In this document: piece by piece, positions 21,939-31,186 of the stretch
Layout: the number at the start of each line of letters is the position of its first letter
How positions within the stretch are numbered: position 1 is the first letter of the stretch
Assembly: GCF_026625145.1 (NCBI RefSeq)
Contig: NZ_CP113088.1
Coordinates: 3,203,501-3,267,500 of the forward strand
Reading direction: 5' to 3'
Length of the DNA stretch: 64,000 nucleotides
Origin: Lacinutrix neustonica
Lineage (GTDB): Bacteria > Bacteroidota > Bacteroidia > Flavobacteriales > Flavobacteriaceae
Position numbers and translations under genes: made by a program
Notes under the pieces: generated by a model
What the model was told of the DNA's origin: nothing
The model's database searches: none
What the model saw: only the letters and a program-made list of their open reading frames with translations

Positions 21939-22421
21939 ATGGAAAATTCAAACAAACACTCAAACAACGGAAACTACAAAACATTTTTTATCATGTTGGC
22001 TTGCTCATTTGTAGCCATGTACATCACCATGTATCTCAATACATACGCCATAGACCACGTTTACTTTAGTTTAACACGATTTTATATGACCTGTTTAGGT
22101 ATTTCAACAATGGCAGTCATCATGTGGTTTTTCATGCAACATATGTATAAAAACAAAAAAAAGAACATCGCCATACTCGCAGGCAGCTTTATACTGTTCG
22201 CTGCGGCGTTGGGATTAGTTAGAGCACAAGCGCCAATAATTGGAGACGTGCTCCGGATGAAAGCCATGATTCCTCATCATTCAATAGCGATATTAACCAG
22301 TGAAAGAGCAGCTATTGAAGACCCAGTAATAAAAAAATTAGCAGAAGACATTATTAAAGCCCAACGTAAAGAAATTGGCGAAATGAAAGCCATGATTAAA
22401 CGATTGGAAAGTGAAAAATAA
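21939..22421 (+). CDS. DUF305 family membrane protein
   Basis: 160 aa with three predicted N-terminal membrane segments (FFIMLACSFVAMYITMYL, MTCLGISTMAVIMWFFM, IAILAGSFILFAAALGLV). The C-terminal DUF305 helix block is MIPHHSIAILTSERA...IIKAQRKEIGEMKAMI. The His-His and Met residues in MKAMIPHHS are conserved and suit metal binding. DUF305 proteins are frequent partners of copper resistance genes; the exact function is unknown. It sits between copA and cusB, on the same strand with short gaps. Confidence 0.9.
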   Translation: MENSNKHSNNGNYKTFFIMLACSFVAMYITMYLNTYAIDHVYFSLTRFYMTCLGISTMAVIMWFFMQHMYKNKKKNIAILAGSFILFAAALGLVRAQAPIIGDVLRMKAMIPHHSIAILTSERAAIEDPVIKKLAEDIIKAQRKEIGEMKAMIKRLESEK

Positions 22422-22495
22422 ATAGGTAACCCAGCAACGAGGTTGTAACGCGGTTGAAGGGACTGCCGAGTAGTTTAAAATTAAATAAAAGAACG

Positions 22496-24267
22496 ATGAA
22501 AAAATACATGATTTATATGGCTGTATTAGTCATAGGACTACTTCTAGGGTGGTTGCTTTTTGGTAGTTCATCAAAGAAAGAAGCAGAACACAATCACGAA
22601 GCCGTGACAGAAACGAATCAAATGTGGACCTGCTCCATGCACCCACAGATTATGCAACCCGAACCTGGAGATTGTCCTATTTGTGGTATGGAATTAATTC
22701 CTGCTGAAAGGGGGAGTGATGGCTTGTTAGCAGACCAATTCAAATTGACCGAAAATGCCATGGCATTGGCCAACATTCAAACGACTGTTGTAGGTAAAGG
22801 CATGGTGGCAGATAATAGTATTAAATTATCAGGTAAGATTATTGAAAATGAGGCATCTAATGCGGTACAAGTGAGTTATTTTCCAGGACGACTAGAACGG
22901 TTGAATGTGAATTTTACAGGTGAACAGGTGCGCAAAGGGCAGATCTTAGCAACCATTTATTCGCCGAGCTTTATGCGGCACAACAGGAGTTAATTACGGC
23001 TTCAAGCCTAAAAGAATCACAACCCGCATTATACCAAGCGGTACGTAATAAACTGAAATTATGGAAGCTTTCTGAAAACCAAATCAATCAAATTGAAACC
23101 TCCGGAAAAGTAAAGGAAAATGTCCCTGTGTATGCCACCGTTTACGGAACAGTGACCGAAAAATTAGTAGAACAAGGGGATTATGTCAAACAAGGACAAC
23201 CATTATTAAAAATTGCCAACCTGAATACGGTTTGGGGAAATTTTGATGTGTACGAAAATCAAATAGACCTTTTTAAAAAAGGGCAGGAGGTTATTGTGTC
23301 GACAAAAGCTTATCCAAATAAAGAATTTAAGGGAAAAGTAGCTTTTATAGATCCGGTTTTAAATTCACGAACACGCACGGTCACCTTACGTGTGGTGTTG
23401 GATAATGAGAACAATTTGTTTAAACCAGGAATGTTTATTGAAGGGCATATACTGGGCGCTATTACTAGTAAAGAACACGTGTTAACGATTCCGTCTTCTG
23501 CAGTATTGTGGACGGGTGAGCGCTCTGTGGTGTATTTAAAAACGCATCCGGACCAACCTGTTTTTGAGATGCAGGAAATCGTTTTAGGCCATCAAGTGGG
23601 TAATGACTACGAAGTAGTAGAAGGTTTATTTGTTGGCAATGAAATAGTCACTAATGGCACATTTACGGTGGATGCCGCTGCGCAATTGCATGGCAAAAAA
23701 TCAATGATGAATAACAAAAGTGAGCAATCAACACCCGAGCAGGAAGGACATCTCGGCATGGAAGAAACGACTTCAAGAACTAAAGAAAATCCGTCCAATA
23801 AGAATGAGAGGATTGTTGCTTCAAAAGATTTCCAAGCGCAATTAAAGGCGGTGTTCTATCAATATATTCAATTAAAAGATGCTTTAGTAAAGGATGATTC
23901 AAAAAAGGTACAGGCCGAATCAAAAAGACTGTTAGCTCAATTACTTAGGGTTGATATGGAACAATTAACAAATCAAGACGCACACAGCCATTGGATGGAT
24001 TTAGAAAAGGAAATGAAAACTTCAATCACGTCAATTTCAAAAACAAGACAGATCAAAACGCAAAGAGAATATTTTAAAATTCTGTCTTCCTATTTATCAA
24101 TTGCGATTGAAGTATTTGGCATCAATGAAAAAGTATATCATCAATTCTGTCCCATGGCAGATAATAATAAGGGAGCCTATTGGTTGAGTAAAGAAAAAAA
24201 AGTAATAAATCCTTATTTTGGAAAAGCAATGCTCACCTGTGGTGAAGTAAAACAAGTGATAGAGTAA
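22496..24267 (+). CDS. cusB: CusB-type periplasmic adaptor with HMBD and DUF3347 domains (frameshifted)
   Basis: Membrane-fusion protein linking CusA to TolC. The best start is the ATG at 22496 (MKKYMIYMAVLVIGLLLGW membrane anchor), not the earlier in-frame codons. Residues ~40-70 are a heavy-metal-binding domain (TCSMHPQIM...CPICGMELIP), followed by the barrel-sandwich and beta-barrel domains (YATVYGTVTEKLVEQGDYV, TLRVVLDNENNLFKPGMFIEG). The C-terminal ~160 residues (FQAQLKAVFYQYIQLKDAL...QFCPMADNNKGAYWLS) are DUF3347. One G is missing at 22966 (TCGCCGAGC, repair TCGCCGGAGC), restoring YSPELYAAQQEL. The repaired length is ~591 aa. Confidence 0.92.
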
Positions 24268-24302
24268 AAAATAGTCCAGTAATAACCATTAAATATAAAA
24301 CA

Positions 24303-24782
24303 ATGAATTTTTTAAACAGAAAACAAGAACACAAAAACGACAATTTAAAGAAAGTGAGTAAAACAGTGATTTTGAGTGTCGCTGTAATGGCGCTTATAAG
24401 CTTAAATAGTTGTAAAAATGAAACTAAACAAGAAGCTGAAACGTCAACAACCGAAATGACTAGCGATACATCGAATGAAATAGCGATGCAGACCATGGCT
24501 TTTGGTGTAAGAGGCAACTGTGGTATGTGTAAAAGCACTATTGAAAAAGCCGCTCATACAGTTGAAGGGGTAACAATGGCATCTTGGGATGTAGATAAAA
24601 AGAAAATAGAGGTGTCTTTTGACGATACTAAAACGAATGTCATGGCTATTCATAATGCCATCGCAGCATCCGGATATGATACTGATAAAGTTGCAGGAAG
24701 TGAAGAAGCCTATGAAAATTTACCAGGCTGTTGTAAATACGACCACGATATGATGATGAATCAGACTATGGAAGATAAATAA
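24303..24782 (+). CDS. HMA-domain lipoprotein, last gene of the metal operon
   Basis: 159 aa. An N-terminal hydrophobic segment ends in a lipobox-like SLNSC near residue 38, then a low-complexity linker rich in Thr/Glu and an HMA domain (RGNCGMCKSTIEKAA...VTMASWDVDKKKIEVSFD). The metal site is CGMC, a variant of the usual MxCxxC. A C-terminal tail contains GCCKYDHDMMMNQTM, likely a second thiol/methionine metal site. It is probably a periplasm- or membrane-anchored copper chaperone. It is followed by a bidirectional terminator. Confidence 0.85.
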   Translation: MNFLNRKQEHKNDNLKKVSKTVILSVAVMALISLNSCKNETKQEAETSTTEMTSDTSNEIAMQTMAFGVRGNCGMCKSTIEKAAHTVEGVTMASWDVDKKKIEVSFDDTKTNVMAIHNAIAASGYDTDKVAGSEEAYENLPGCCKYDHDMMMNQTMEDK

Positions 24783-24889
24783 TATTAGGCACTCACTAAT
24801 TAATCTAATATTTGCCGTGTAGTCTTTCTCGCAATGACTATTGGTGAAAGCCTTTCATAGGATTAACTAAAAGACTTTGTTATTTGCAT

Positions 24890-24923
24890 AAAAAAACCTA
24901 TTAAGTTAATAATAGGTTTTTTT
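24890..24923. terminator. Bidirectional rho-independent terminator
   Basis: AAAAAAACCTATTA / TAATAGGTTTTTTT with a short AGTTAA-type loop: a perfect stem with A and T tracts on both sides. It ends the metal operon on the plus strand and the convergent hypothetical gene on the minus strand. Confidence 0.9.
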
Positions 24924-24942
24924 AATTCTTTAAAAACAGGTT

Positions 24943-25497
24943 TTAGAACTTACTTTGTTCGAATTTTTGAGTCATCAAAACATTATTGTCTTTGTTGTAA
25001 TAATCTACTACAAAGTAATTGCCCTCAAAATAGCCAACACCGTAATACGTGGTGGTATTAAAAATATATAAATCTTCTTTAGAGGATTGTCCGGCTTTAC
25101 CAAAAATAATTTCATTATCGCCATCCATTGTAGAGACTACAAACCCATTTTTGTTTGTCTTAAAAGCATATTTCATATCATCGTATTCGTAATAAGAGAT
25201 AATGCTTTCAGCTTCATAATTATTATCCTGATCGCTGTCCACCAACACTGTTTGGGTTACTTTTGTTGGGGCTATAATTTGATTGGCATCACGCTGATTT
25301 GCTTGTCTTGGGTCGGTTTTAACTTCTTGTTCTTTTTTGGTAACCACTTTCACTTTAGTTTCTACCGTTTTCCCGTTTTCCTTTACTCGCTCCGTTTTTA
25401 TTTTTGTGCTTTCCATATGGTCTACTGGGGCATCGCTGTCTTGTGCATATGCAGTAGTGCCTACTAAGATCGCAAAAGTGTATAATAAATTTTTCAT
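24943..25497 (-). CDS. Secreted hypothetical protein, 184 aa
   Basis: A signal peptide (MKNLLYTFAILVGTTAYAQ) with a cleavage-type AYAQ; the mature part is Lys/Glu/Thr rich up to residue ~80 (KTVETKVKVVTKKEQEVK) and then beta-rich (IISYYEYDDMKYAFKTNKNGF). I do not recognise a family. It faces the metal operon tail to tail across the shared terminator, so it is a separate unit. A candidate promoter element lies 96 bases upstream of the start. Probably a periplasmic or secreted protein of Flavobacteriaceae. Confidence 0.7.
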   Translation of the reverse strand: MKNLLYTFAILVGTTAYAQDSDAPVDHMESTKIKTERVKENGKTVETKVKVVTKKEQEVKTDPRQANQRDANQIIAPTKVTQTVLVDSDQDNNYEAESIISYYEYDDMKYAFKTNKNGFVVSTMDGDNEIIFGKAGQSSKEDLYIFNTTTYYGVGYFEGNYFVVDYYNKDNNVLMTQKFEQSKF

Positions 25498-25592
25498 TTT
25501 TTTAAGTTTTTAAAGGTTAATAAAATTTTAGTAAACTGAAATACTCTGTACAGGTATGCTCCATACAAGAGATTTACATTGTTAGTTTCAAT

Positions 25593-25600
25593 CAAAATTA
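25593..25600 (-). promoter_or_regulatory. Candidate -7 promoter element for the secreted hypothetical gene
   Basis: CAAAATTA on the plus strand reads TAATTTTG on the minus strand, matching the Bacteroidota -7 consensus TAnnTTTG, 96 bases before the start at 25497. The rest of the 340-base gap between 25498 and 25838 holds no gene I can support. Confidence 0.4.
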
Positions 25601-25814
25601 CATCGAGAGCAACCATTACATTGGCTCAAAAAAAATCTGGCTTAACTCATTTGATAAACGCCACGTATTTTTATGAATTTTTAACAGATACCAAGATTTA
25701 TTTAAGTTAATTTAACAGAAAAAAGAATAGTAGTTTTGTGAAAATTAAAAATTTATTTTGCGATTTAAGTCAATGACAATAGCAAATGAACACAGATACT
25801 ACCGAAGTAAAAAT

Positions 25815-25822
25815 TAGATTTG
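25815..25822 (+). promoter_or_regulatory. Candidate -7 promoter element for the SRAP-like gene
   Basis: TAGATTTG fits TAnnTTTG and ends 16 bases before the ATG at 25839, leaving a very short leader. A second match (TAGTTTTG) lies ~90 bases further upstream. Confidence 0.45.
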
Positions 25823-25838
25823 TAAAAAAAACCTACCT

Positions 25839-26468
25839 ATGAATTACAGACTTTCAAATACGGCTGGTAAAGAGACAATAGAGCGGGCGTTAAATCTTAA
25901 ATTTAAATATCCCTATCTCTATAAGCCTAAAACTATAATTGATGGATTAAAGGAAGTGTCCATTCCAATTATAACGATGGAAAACGATTCAGAAATAAGC
26001 CACGCCATCCGGGGCATATTACCCAATAATTATACTGGAAAATGGTCAAAATTTCAAAATAGGATTAATACACTAACTGTAGAAGATAATAAGCTGTATG
26101 ATCACATTTTGTACGAAGAAGCGATTATGGAGCGGCGCTGTATAGTTTTAGCGACAGGATTTTATACCTCTTACTTAGACCATGGGAAATTAAAATCATA
26201 TCTCGTAAAAAACCCGGATAATACCTTGCTTTATATCGCTGGAATTTATAATAAAACGAAAGACGGCTTTATAACGTGTTCTATAGTCACGAATAAACAA
26301 TGGGCTCATGACGCTAGAATTAAAAATTTGAATGACAGTGCCCCAATTATATTAAATCGAAATTTTTATAACACGTGGCTGAATCCTAATACAGATCAAG
26401 CAGATCTTAAAATTATTTTAGGGAATAGCACGTTGAATTGTGAGGATATGCAATTGGTACTAGCTTAA
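25839..26468 (+). CDS. SRAP (HMCES/YedK)-like protein with degenerate active site
   Basis: 209 aa. The start YRLSN, the fold order (FKYPYLYKP, ILPNNY, NRINTLTVEDNKLY, RRCIVLATGFYTS, LYIAGIYNKTKDGFITCSIVT, PIILNRNFYNTWL) matches SOS-response-associated peptidases of Flavobacteria, which crosslink to abasic sites in ssDNA. The catalytic residues are missing. Cys2 is Asn (MNYRLS), the Glu in the GFxE segment is Thr (GFYTS), and the usual His before the R/K-M-P loop is replaced (HDARIKNLNDSAPIIL). It therefore looks like a non-catalytic paralogue. Neither a frameshift nor a single base error explains this. Its end overlaps the convergent AraC gene by 9 bases. Confidence 0.75.
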   Translation: MNYRLSNTAGKETIERALNLKFKYPYLYKPKTIIDGLKEVSIPIITMENDSEISHAIRGILPNNYTGKWSKFQNRINTLTVEDNKLYDHILYEEAIMERRCIVLATGFYTSYLDHGKLKSYLVKNPDNTLLYIAGIYNKTKDGFITCSIVTNKQWAHDARIKNLNDSAPIILNRNFYNTWLNPNTDQADLKIILGNSTLNCEDMQLVLA

Positions 26469-27485
26469 AACCATCTGTTTGCTTTTTAAAAATTTACTCG
26501 GACTTATTTTGTATTTTTTCTTAAAGATCTTAGAAAAATAACTTCTACTGCTAAACCCAATCGTGTAAACAATTTCAGAGATATTCATATCTGTTGTGTT
26601 CATTAAATCTCGAGCTTCTTCTAATCGGGCATGTCTTATATATTCTGTAACTGTTCTTGTGTATAATAATTTAAAGCCCTCTTGAAGCTTGGCTTGAGAT
26701 AAACCGGACTCATAGGATAAATCGTCTAAATTATAATCTTTTGATACATGAGTGGCTATATTTTGAGCAATGGTTCTCACGGTATTGAGCTCTCTTTTTG
26801 TTAGGGACGATTTATGGTTTTTGTTACTAGTATCTTTATTATGCTGAGTCATATGTAAGGCTAAAATTTGATAGACCTGACCTTCAATTAATAACAAGCG
26901 CATTATGCCTCTCTGCTTAATCTTTCTTAATGCCGAAATTCTATCGGCAAGTTTTAAATTATAAGTCCCAAAATAAGAAAATGTATTTTCATGATCGGTG
27001 TCATGAAAAACTTCATATAATTTTTTATTCAGCTGAGAAGCGTCATTTAAACGTTTATTGATAAATTTTACTCTGTTTATTTGAATGACATTGATTTCCA
27101 ATTTAACCGCTTTTGGAAAATAATTATAATTATACCCTCCATCTTTACTGGTGATAATTACAGACTGAAATTGTTCCAAACGCTTATTTTGATCATGCAT
27201 TTCAAATCTGTGTTCACAAAATCCATTTAGGCAATAGGTAAAGTGAATGGGGTTATACTGAGAAGTATCCAATTTTAGAACGACCTCCTCAAAAAATATA
27301 ATATCATACTCTAAAAGACTTCCTCCCCAATCGAAAGTAATAAAACGTATACTGCCTTTAGCAATGTCATTGTCAACACTTAAAGTAAACTCACCCCAGC
27401 GTTCAACAAGATGACCTCCAATCACTTCTTGAAGTTGTTTTACTGTATCGGCAGTGTTCTCCGCAGTAATAATTATATTTTTCAT
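26460..27485 (-). CDS. AraC family transcriptional regulator
   Basis: 341 aa with a C-terminal AraC DNA-binding domain of two helix-turn-helix motifs (residues ~235-335: YDLDDLSYESGLSQAKLQEGFKL and DMNISEIVYTIGFSSRSYFSKIFKKKY). The N-terminal ~230 residues form a ligand-sensing part without a recognisable cupin signature. It overlaps the SRAP-like gene tail to tail and is divergent from the small membrane protein at 27618, a possible target. The inducer is unknown. Confidence 0.9.
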   Translation of the reverse strand: MKNIIITAENTADTVKQLQEVIGGHLVERWGEFTLSVDNDIAKGSIRFITFDWGGSLLEYDIIFFEEVVLKLDTSQYNPIHFTYCLNGFCEHRFEMHDQNKRLEQFQSVIITSKDGGYNYNYFPKAVKLEINVIQINRVKFINKRLNDASQLNKKLYEVFHDTDHENTFSYFGTYNLKLADRISALRKIKQRGIMRLLLIEGQVYQILALHMTQHNKDTSNKNHKSSLTKRELNTVRTIAQNIATHVSKDYNLDDLSYESGLSQAKLQEGFKLLYTRTVTEYIRHARLEEARDLMNTTDMNISEIVYTIGFSSRSYFSKIFKKKYKISPSKFLKSKQMVLS

Positions 27486-27617
27486 TGGTTAAAATTATTT
27501 TGTAAATATAAATCATTAATTTATTTACTTTTTTTAAAAGTTTGTTAAATACATGCGATTTTAGTTGAAATGGATCACAATTAATAGTTACATTTATCTA
27601 AATCAATTAATTAAATT

Positions 27618-27820
27618 ATGAATAAAACAATAAAAAGTGTGCTTTTAATAGTCGGAATTATTTTATTAGGATATGGGGTTTACACCTTAATCATGCCGAA
27701 GCTTCAGTGAGCATTGGACCGTTAAGCATGGAGGCTCAGGACAATACGAACGCTTATATTACTATAGCTTTGGGTCTAGCAGCGCTTGTGGTGAGTTTTG
27801 TAGGTGGTAAAAAAGTTTGA
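27618..27820 (+). CDS. Small two-helix membrane protein, ~67 aa (frameshifted)
   Basis: An ATG at 27618 gives MNKTIKSVLLIVGIILLGYG, a first membrane helix. One G is missing at 27698 (ATGCCGAAG, repair ATGCCGGAAG), which restores LIMPEASVSIGPLSMEAQDN, then a second helix (AYITIALGLAALVVSFVGG) and KKV before the stop at 27820. The protein is a small inner-membrane protein with an extracytoplasmic loop. Similar ~70-aa proteins occur in Flavobacteria, with unknown function. It is divergent from the AraC gene. Confidence 0.7.
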
Positions 27821-27982
27821 AAGAAATAGCTTTCTGCACCAGGTCATAGGAATAGTATTGGGTTCTATTACTCAATACTATTTTATACGACCACCCTTTA
27901 CTTGGTTAATTATAAAAGGTCTTTTTCTAGCTCCAGTCTCAACATTGTTTCCGGATATTCTCCTACTTAGGGATTAAGATTG

Positions 27983-27990
27983 TAAATTTG
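27983..27990 (+). promoter_or_regulatory. Candidate -7 promoter element of era
   Basis: TAAATTTG matches TAnnTTTG and ends 20 bases before the era ATG at 28011. Confidence 0.5.
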
Positions 27991-28010
27991 CACTATAAAA
28001 AAAGTTGAAG

Positions 28011-28892
28011 ATGGCTCATAAAGCAGGTTTTGTAAATATAATAGGGAATCCAAATGTTGGTAAATCAACATTAATGAATGCCTTTGTTGGTGAAAAATTA
28101 TCCATTATCACCTCAAAAGCACAAACGACACGTCATCGTATCTTAGGGATTGTAAATGGTGAAGATTTTCAGGTTATTTTGAGTGATACACCAGGAATTA
28201 TTAAACCCGCATACGAATTACAAGCCTCAATGATGGATTTTGTAAAATCGGCTTTTGATGACGCCGATGTATTAATCTACATGGTTGAAATTGGAGAACA
28301 AGAATTAAAGGACGAAGCCTTTTTTAAAAAAATAACTAACGCGAAAATTCCAGTGTTATTATTATTAAATAAAATAGATAAATCCAATCAAGAACAGCTG
28401 GAAACGCAAGTGCAATTATGGGCAGAAAAAGTCCCAAACGCCGAAATAATAGCCATTTCTGCTCTAGAAGGTTTTAATGTTAGAGCTGTTTTCGATAGAA
28501 TAATAGAATTGCTACCGGAGTCTCCTGCCTATTACCCTAAGGATCAATTAACAGATAAACCGGAGCGTTTTTTTATAAACGAAACCATACGCGAAAAAAT
28601 CTTAATGCATTATAAAAAGGAAATTCCTTATGCTGTAGAAATAGATACTGAAGAGTTCTTTGAAGAAGAAAACATCATAAGAGTGCGGTCTGTTATTATG
28701 GTAGAGCGTGAAACCCAAAAAGGGATTATAATCGGTCATAAAGGCAGTGCGTTAAAGCGTGTAGGCGTTGAAGCAAGAAAAGATTTAGAGAAATTTTTTG
28801 GCAAACAGATGCATTTAGAACTTTATGTAAAAGTCAACAAGAATTGGAGAAGTGATCAGCGCCAGTTAAGACGCTTTGGATACAATCAGTAA
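28011..28892 (+). CDS. era: GTPase Era
   Basis: 293 aa. An essential GTPase that binds 16S rRNA and helps 30S subunit maturation. The start ATG at 28011 is preferred over the TTG two codons upstream. G1 is GNPNVGKST (residues ~13-21), G2 is in KAQTTRHRI, G3 is DTPG, G4 is NKID. The C-terminal KH domain carries VERETQKGIIIGHKGSALKRVGVEARKDLE. Full family length, intact. It is followed convergently by a membrane protein gene and then by der on the same strand, a common arrangement. Confidence 0.97.
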   Translation: MAHKAGFVNIIGNPNVGKSTLMNAFVGEKLSIITSKAQTTRHRILGIVNGEDFQVILSDTPGIIKPAYELQASMMDFVKSAFDDADVLIYMVEIGEQELKDEAFFKKITNAKIPVLLLLNKIDKSNQEQLETQVQLWAEKVPNAEIIAISALEGFNVRAVFDRIIELLPESPAYYPKDQLTDKPERFFINETIREKILMHYKKEIPYAVEIDTEEFFEEENIIRVRSVIMVERETQKGIIIGHKGSALKRVGVEARKDLEKFFGKQMHLELYVKVNKNWRSDQRQLRRFGYNQ

Positions 28893-28898
28893 ACGCCA

Positions 28899-29396
28899 TT
28901 ACTGTTTTATTACAGTAGTCATGAAATGGTATAAAGCGTTCATTTCTTTTTGATTAGAGGTCTTGCTTACCCGGCCAGCAATATATAATACAAACCAGAT
29001 AATAATCATTAAAACCATTCCCCAAACTTGCAGGGCATACGCTTCTTTTAAAGCCCAGTTGGAATAGGTCCATATGGCGAATGCTGTAAATAGTCCAGCA
29101 ACAGCGAAATGGAGAAAAATAAAGAGCGTCCAAACCGTTGGGTTGGGTCCAAATAAACCATACACAATGCTTTTATTAGATGCCGTTTCATTGATTTCTA
29201 AATGCAATTGTGGTGACCAAAATTTCTGTTTCTTTTTAGGTAATTTTATAAAAATGTGGTCATCAACTCCGGAGACTATAAATTGTTCTTGATTCTGTTT
29301 TTTAGAATCAAAAGCGCTCAAGACGTGTTCGTTATTTTTGTTTAATGTTATTTTAAATCGGGGACGCAGTACCACGTCGTTTAATGTTTCGTTCAT
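28899..29396 (-). CDS. Hypothetical two-TM membrane protein
   Basis: 165 aa. The N-terminal ~80 residues are soluble and beta-rich (RPRFKITLNKNNEHVLSAF), followed by two membrane helices (VWTLFIFLHFAVAGLFTAFAI and VWGMVLMIIIWFVLYIAG) and a short tail (SNQKEMNALYHFMTTVIKQ). The same gene between era and der is frequent in Flavobacteriaceae. No function is known to me. It is transcribed against era, with only 6 bases between their stops. Confidence 0.75.
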   Translation of the reverse strand: MNETLNDVVLRPRFKITLNKNNEHVLSAFDSKKQNQEQFIVSGVDDHIFIKLPKKKQKFWSPQLHLEINETASNKSIVYGLFGPNPTVWTLFIFLHFAVAGLFTAFAIWTYSNWALKEAYALQVWGMVLMIIIWFVLYIAGRVSKTSNQKEMNALYHFMTTVIKQ

Positions 29397-29445
29397 AATT
29401 ATCTCATAATGAATGTAAAATACTATTTTTTCTCAAACTAAACAC

Positions 29446-29453
29446 TACCTTTG
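29446..29453 (+). promoter_or_regulatory. Candidate -7 promoter element of der
   Basis: TACCTTTG matches TAnnTTTG, 42 bases upstream of the der start at 29496. Confidence 0.6.
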
Positions 29454-29495
29454 CGCTCGCTTACAGGATATGTAAAGCAGATAAAAAGATAAGAT

Positions 29496-30806
29496 ATGAA
29501 TAGTATAGTAGCCATAGTAGGAAGACCAAACGTAGGAAAATCAACATTTTTTAACCGTTTAATTCAACGCCGAGAAGCCATTGTAGATGCAGTGAGTGGC
29601 GTAACTCGTGACCGTCATTATGGAAAAAGTGATTGGAATGGTAGAGAATTCTCATTGATTGATACCGGAGGTTATGTTAAAGGGAGTGATGATGTTTTTG
29701 AGGCAGAAATAGATAAACAAGTAGTATTAGCCATTGAAGAAGCCGATGCCATTATTTTCATGGTGAATGTGGAAGACGGTGTCACAGGAATGGATGAAGA
29801 TGTGGCCCGATTATTACGTAAAGTGACCAAACCAGTGTTCCTTGTCGTTAATAAAGTAGATAACGGAAAACGAGAAGAAGATGCTGTTGAGTTTTATAAC
29901 CTAGGTTTAGGAGATTATTTTACTATTGCTAGTATAAATGGTAGTGGGACAGGAGATTTATTAGATGCCTTGGTAAAAGCTTTGCCGGAGGTAGAACCTC
30001 GTGATGAAGAGGAGGAAATATTGCCACGTTTTGCAGTCGTTGGTAGGCCAAACGCAGGAAAATCGTCTTTTATTAATGCACTTATAGGTAAAGACAGATA
30101 CATCGTTACAGATATTGCTGGTACAACCCGAGATTCTATAGATACTAAATACAATCGCTTTGGTTTTGATTTTAATTTAGTAGATACTGCTGGGATTCGA
30201 AAAAAATCTAAAGTAAAAGAAGATTTAGAATTTTATTCTGTAATGCGAAGCGTACGTGCCATAGAGCATAGTGACGTGTGTTTAATCGTTGTTGACGCTA
30301 ATCGGGGATTCGATGGTCAAGTACAAAACATTTTTTGGTTGGCGGAAAGAAACCGTAAAGGGATCGTGATCTTAGTGAATAAATGGGATTTAGTAGAAAA
30401 GGATCATAAAACAACTAATGAGGTAGAGAAATACATTCGTTCGCAAATGGAACCGTTTACAGATGTGCCTATTGTGTTTATTTCAGCATTAACAAAACAA
30501 CGTATTTACAAGGCTATTGAAACCGCTGTTGAAGTTTATAAAAACAGAAGTAAGAAAATTAAAACAAGTGTTCTTAATGACACGATGTTGCCTATTATTG
30601 AGAACTATCCCCCACCAGCATATAAAGGTAAATTTGTAAAAATTAAATATATTATGCAGCTGCCAACACCACAACCGCAATTTGCATTTTTTTGTAACCT
30701 TCCACAATATGTTCGTGATCCTTACAAACGTTTTCTAGAAAACAAATTACGAGAGATTTTTGACTTTAATGGTGTTCCCGTTAGTGTTTATATGCGTAAA
30801 AAGTAA
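29496..30806 (+). CDS. der: Ribosome biogenesis GTPase Der (EngA)
   Basis: 436 aa, intact. Two tandem GTPase domains: the first with GRPNVGKST (residues ~8-16), DTGG and NKVD, the second with GRPNAGKSS (near 181), DTAG and NKWD. A KH-like C-domain follows ([25 protein letters not shown]). Der acts in 50S subunit assembly. Length is normal for the family. It has its own TAnnTTTG promoter. Confidence 0.97.
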   Translation: MNSIVAIVGRPNVGKSTFFNRLIQRREAIVDAVSGVTRDRHYGKSDWNGREFSLIDTGGYVKGSDDVFEAEIDKQVVLAIEEADAIIFMVNVEDGVTGMDEDVARLLRKVTKPVFLVVNKVDNGKREEDAVEFYNLGLGDYFTIASINGSGTGDLLDALVKALPEVEPRDEEEEILPRFAVVGRPNAGKSSFINALIGKDRYIVTDIAGTTRDSIDTKYNRFGFDFNLVDTAGIRKKSKVKEDLEFYSVMRSVRAIEHSDVCLIVVDANRGFDGQVQNIFWLAERNRKGIVILVNKWDLVEKDHKTTNEVEKYIRSQMEPFTDVPIVFISALTKQRIYKAIETAVEVYKNRSKKIKTSVLNDTMLPIIENYPPPAYKGKFVKIKYIMQLPTPQPQFAFFCNLPQYVRDPYKRFLENKLREIFDFNGVPVSVYMRKK

Positions 30807-31186
30807 TTTTTAATTGGCCAAGCAAATCGGTTTCTAACCCTATACGCTTAGATGTAGTAGGTTCTAAACTATTACGGCTTAGAGTGTTCACACTTGGGAG
30901 TAATCAAAATATTGCAAGAAACACTAGTTTTTTTTTGGTAATATTTTAAGTTGTTAATTGGTTGGTGAAATTTACTAAAATCCTAAACATGGTAAATCGA
31001 TTTGAGTCTTATCAACAGTGTTAGATTGGTGTTTAATGCTTAAAAAGACACTGTGATTTAGATCGTAATTAGAATAATTATGGAAACTTTACCATTATTT
31101 TAAGAAAAGCGTAAATTTGAGGTTCTATTTTCGTTGACTAACAAAAGTATGCTAGACTAAAACTTCAAATTTACCTAATCTTTATT
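30807..31186. other. Intergenic region with a candidate promoter (TAAATTTG at 31112-31119)
   Basis: 380 bases without a supported gene. TAAATTTG at 31112-31119 fits the Bacteroidota -7 element and lies ~68 bases before the beta-barrel gene start. I see no terminator hairpin for der. Confidence 0.4.

Noticed and set aside
22425..22495. The in-frame codon 42 bases upstream as the cusB start
   Set aside because: The ATG at 22496 begins the membrane anchor MKKYMIYMAVLVIG; the extra codons are not conserved-looking.
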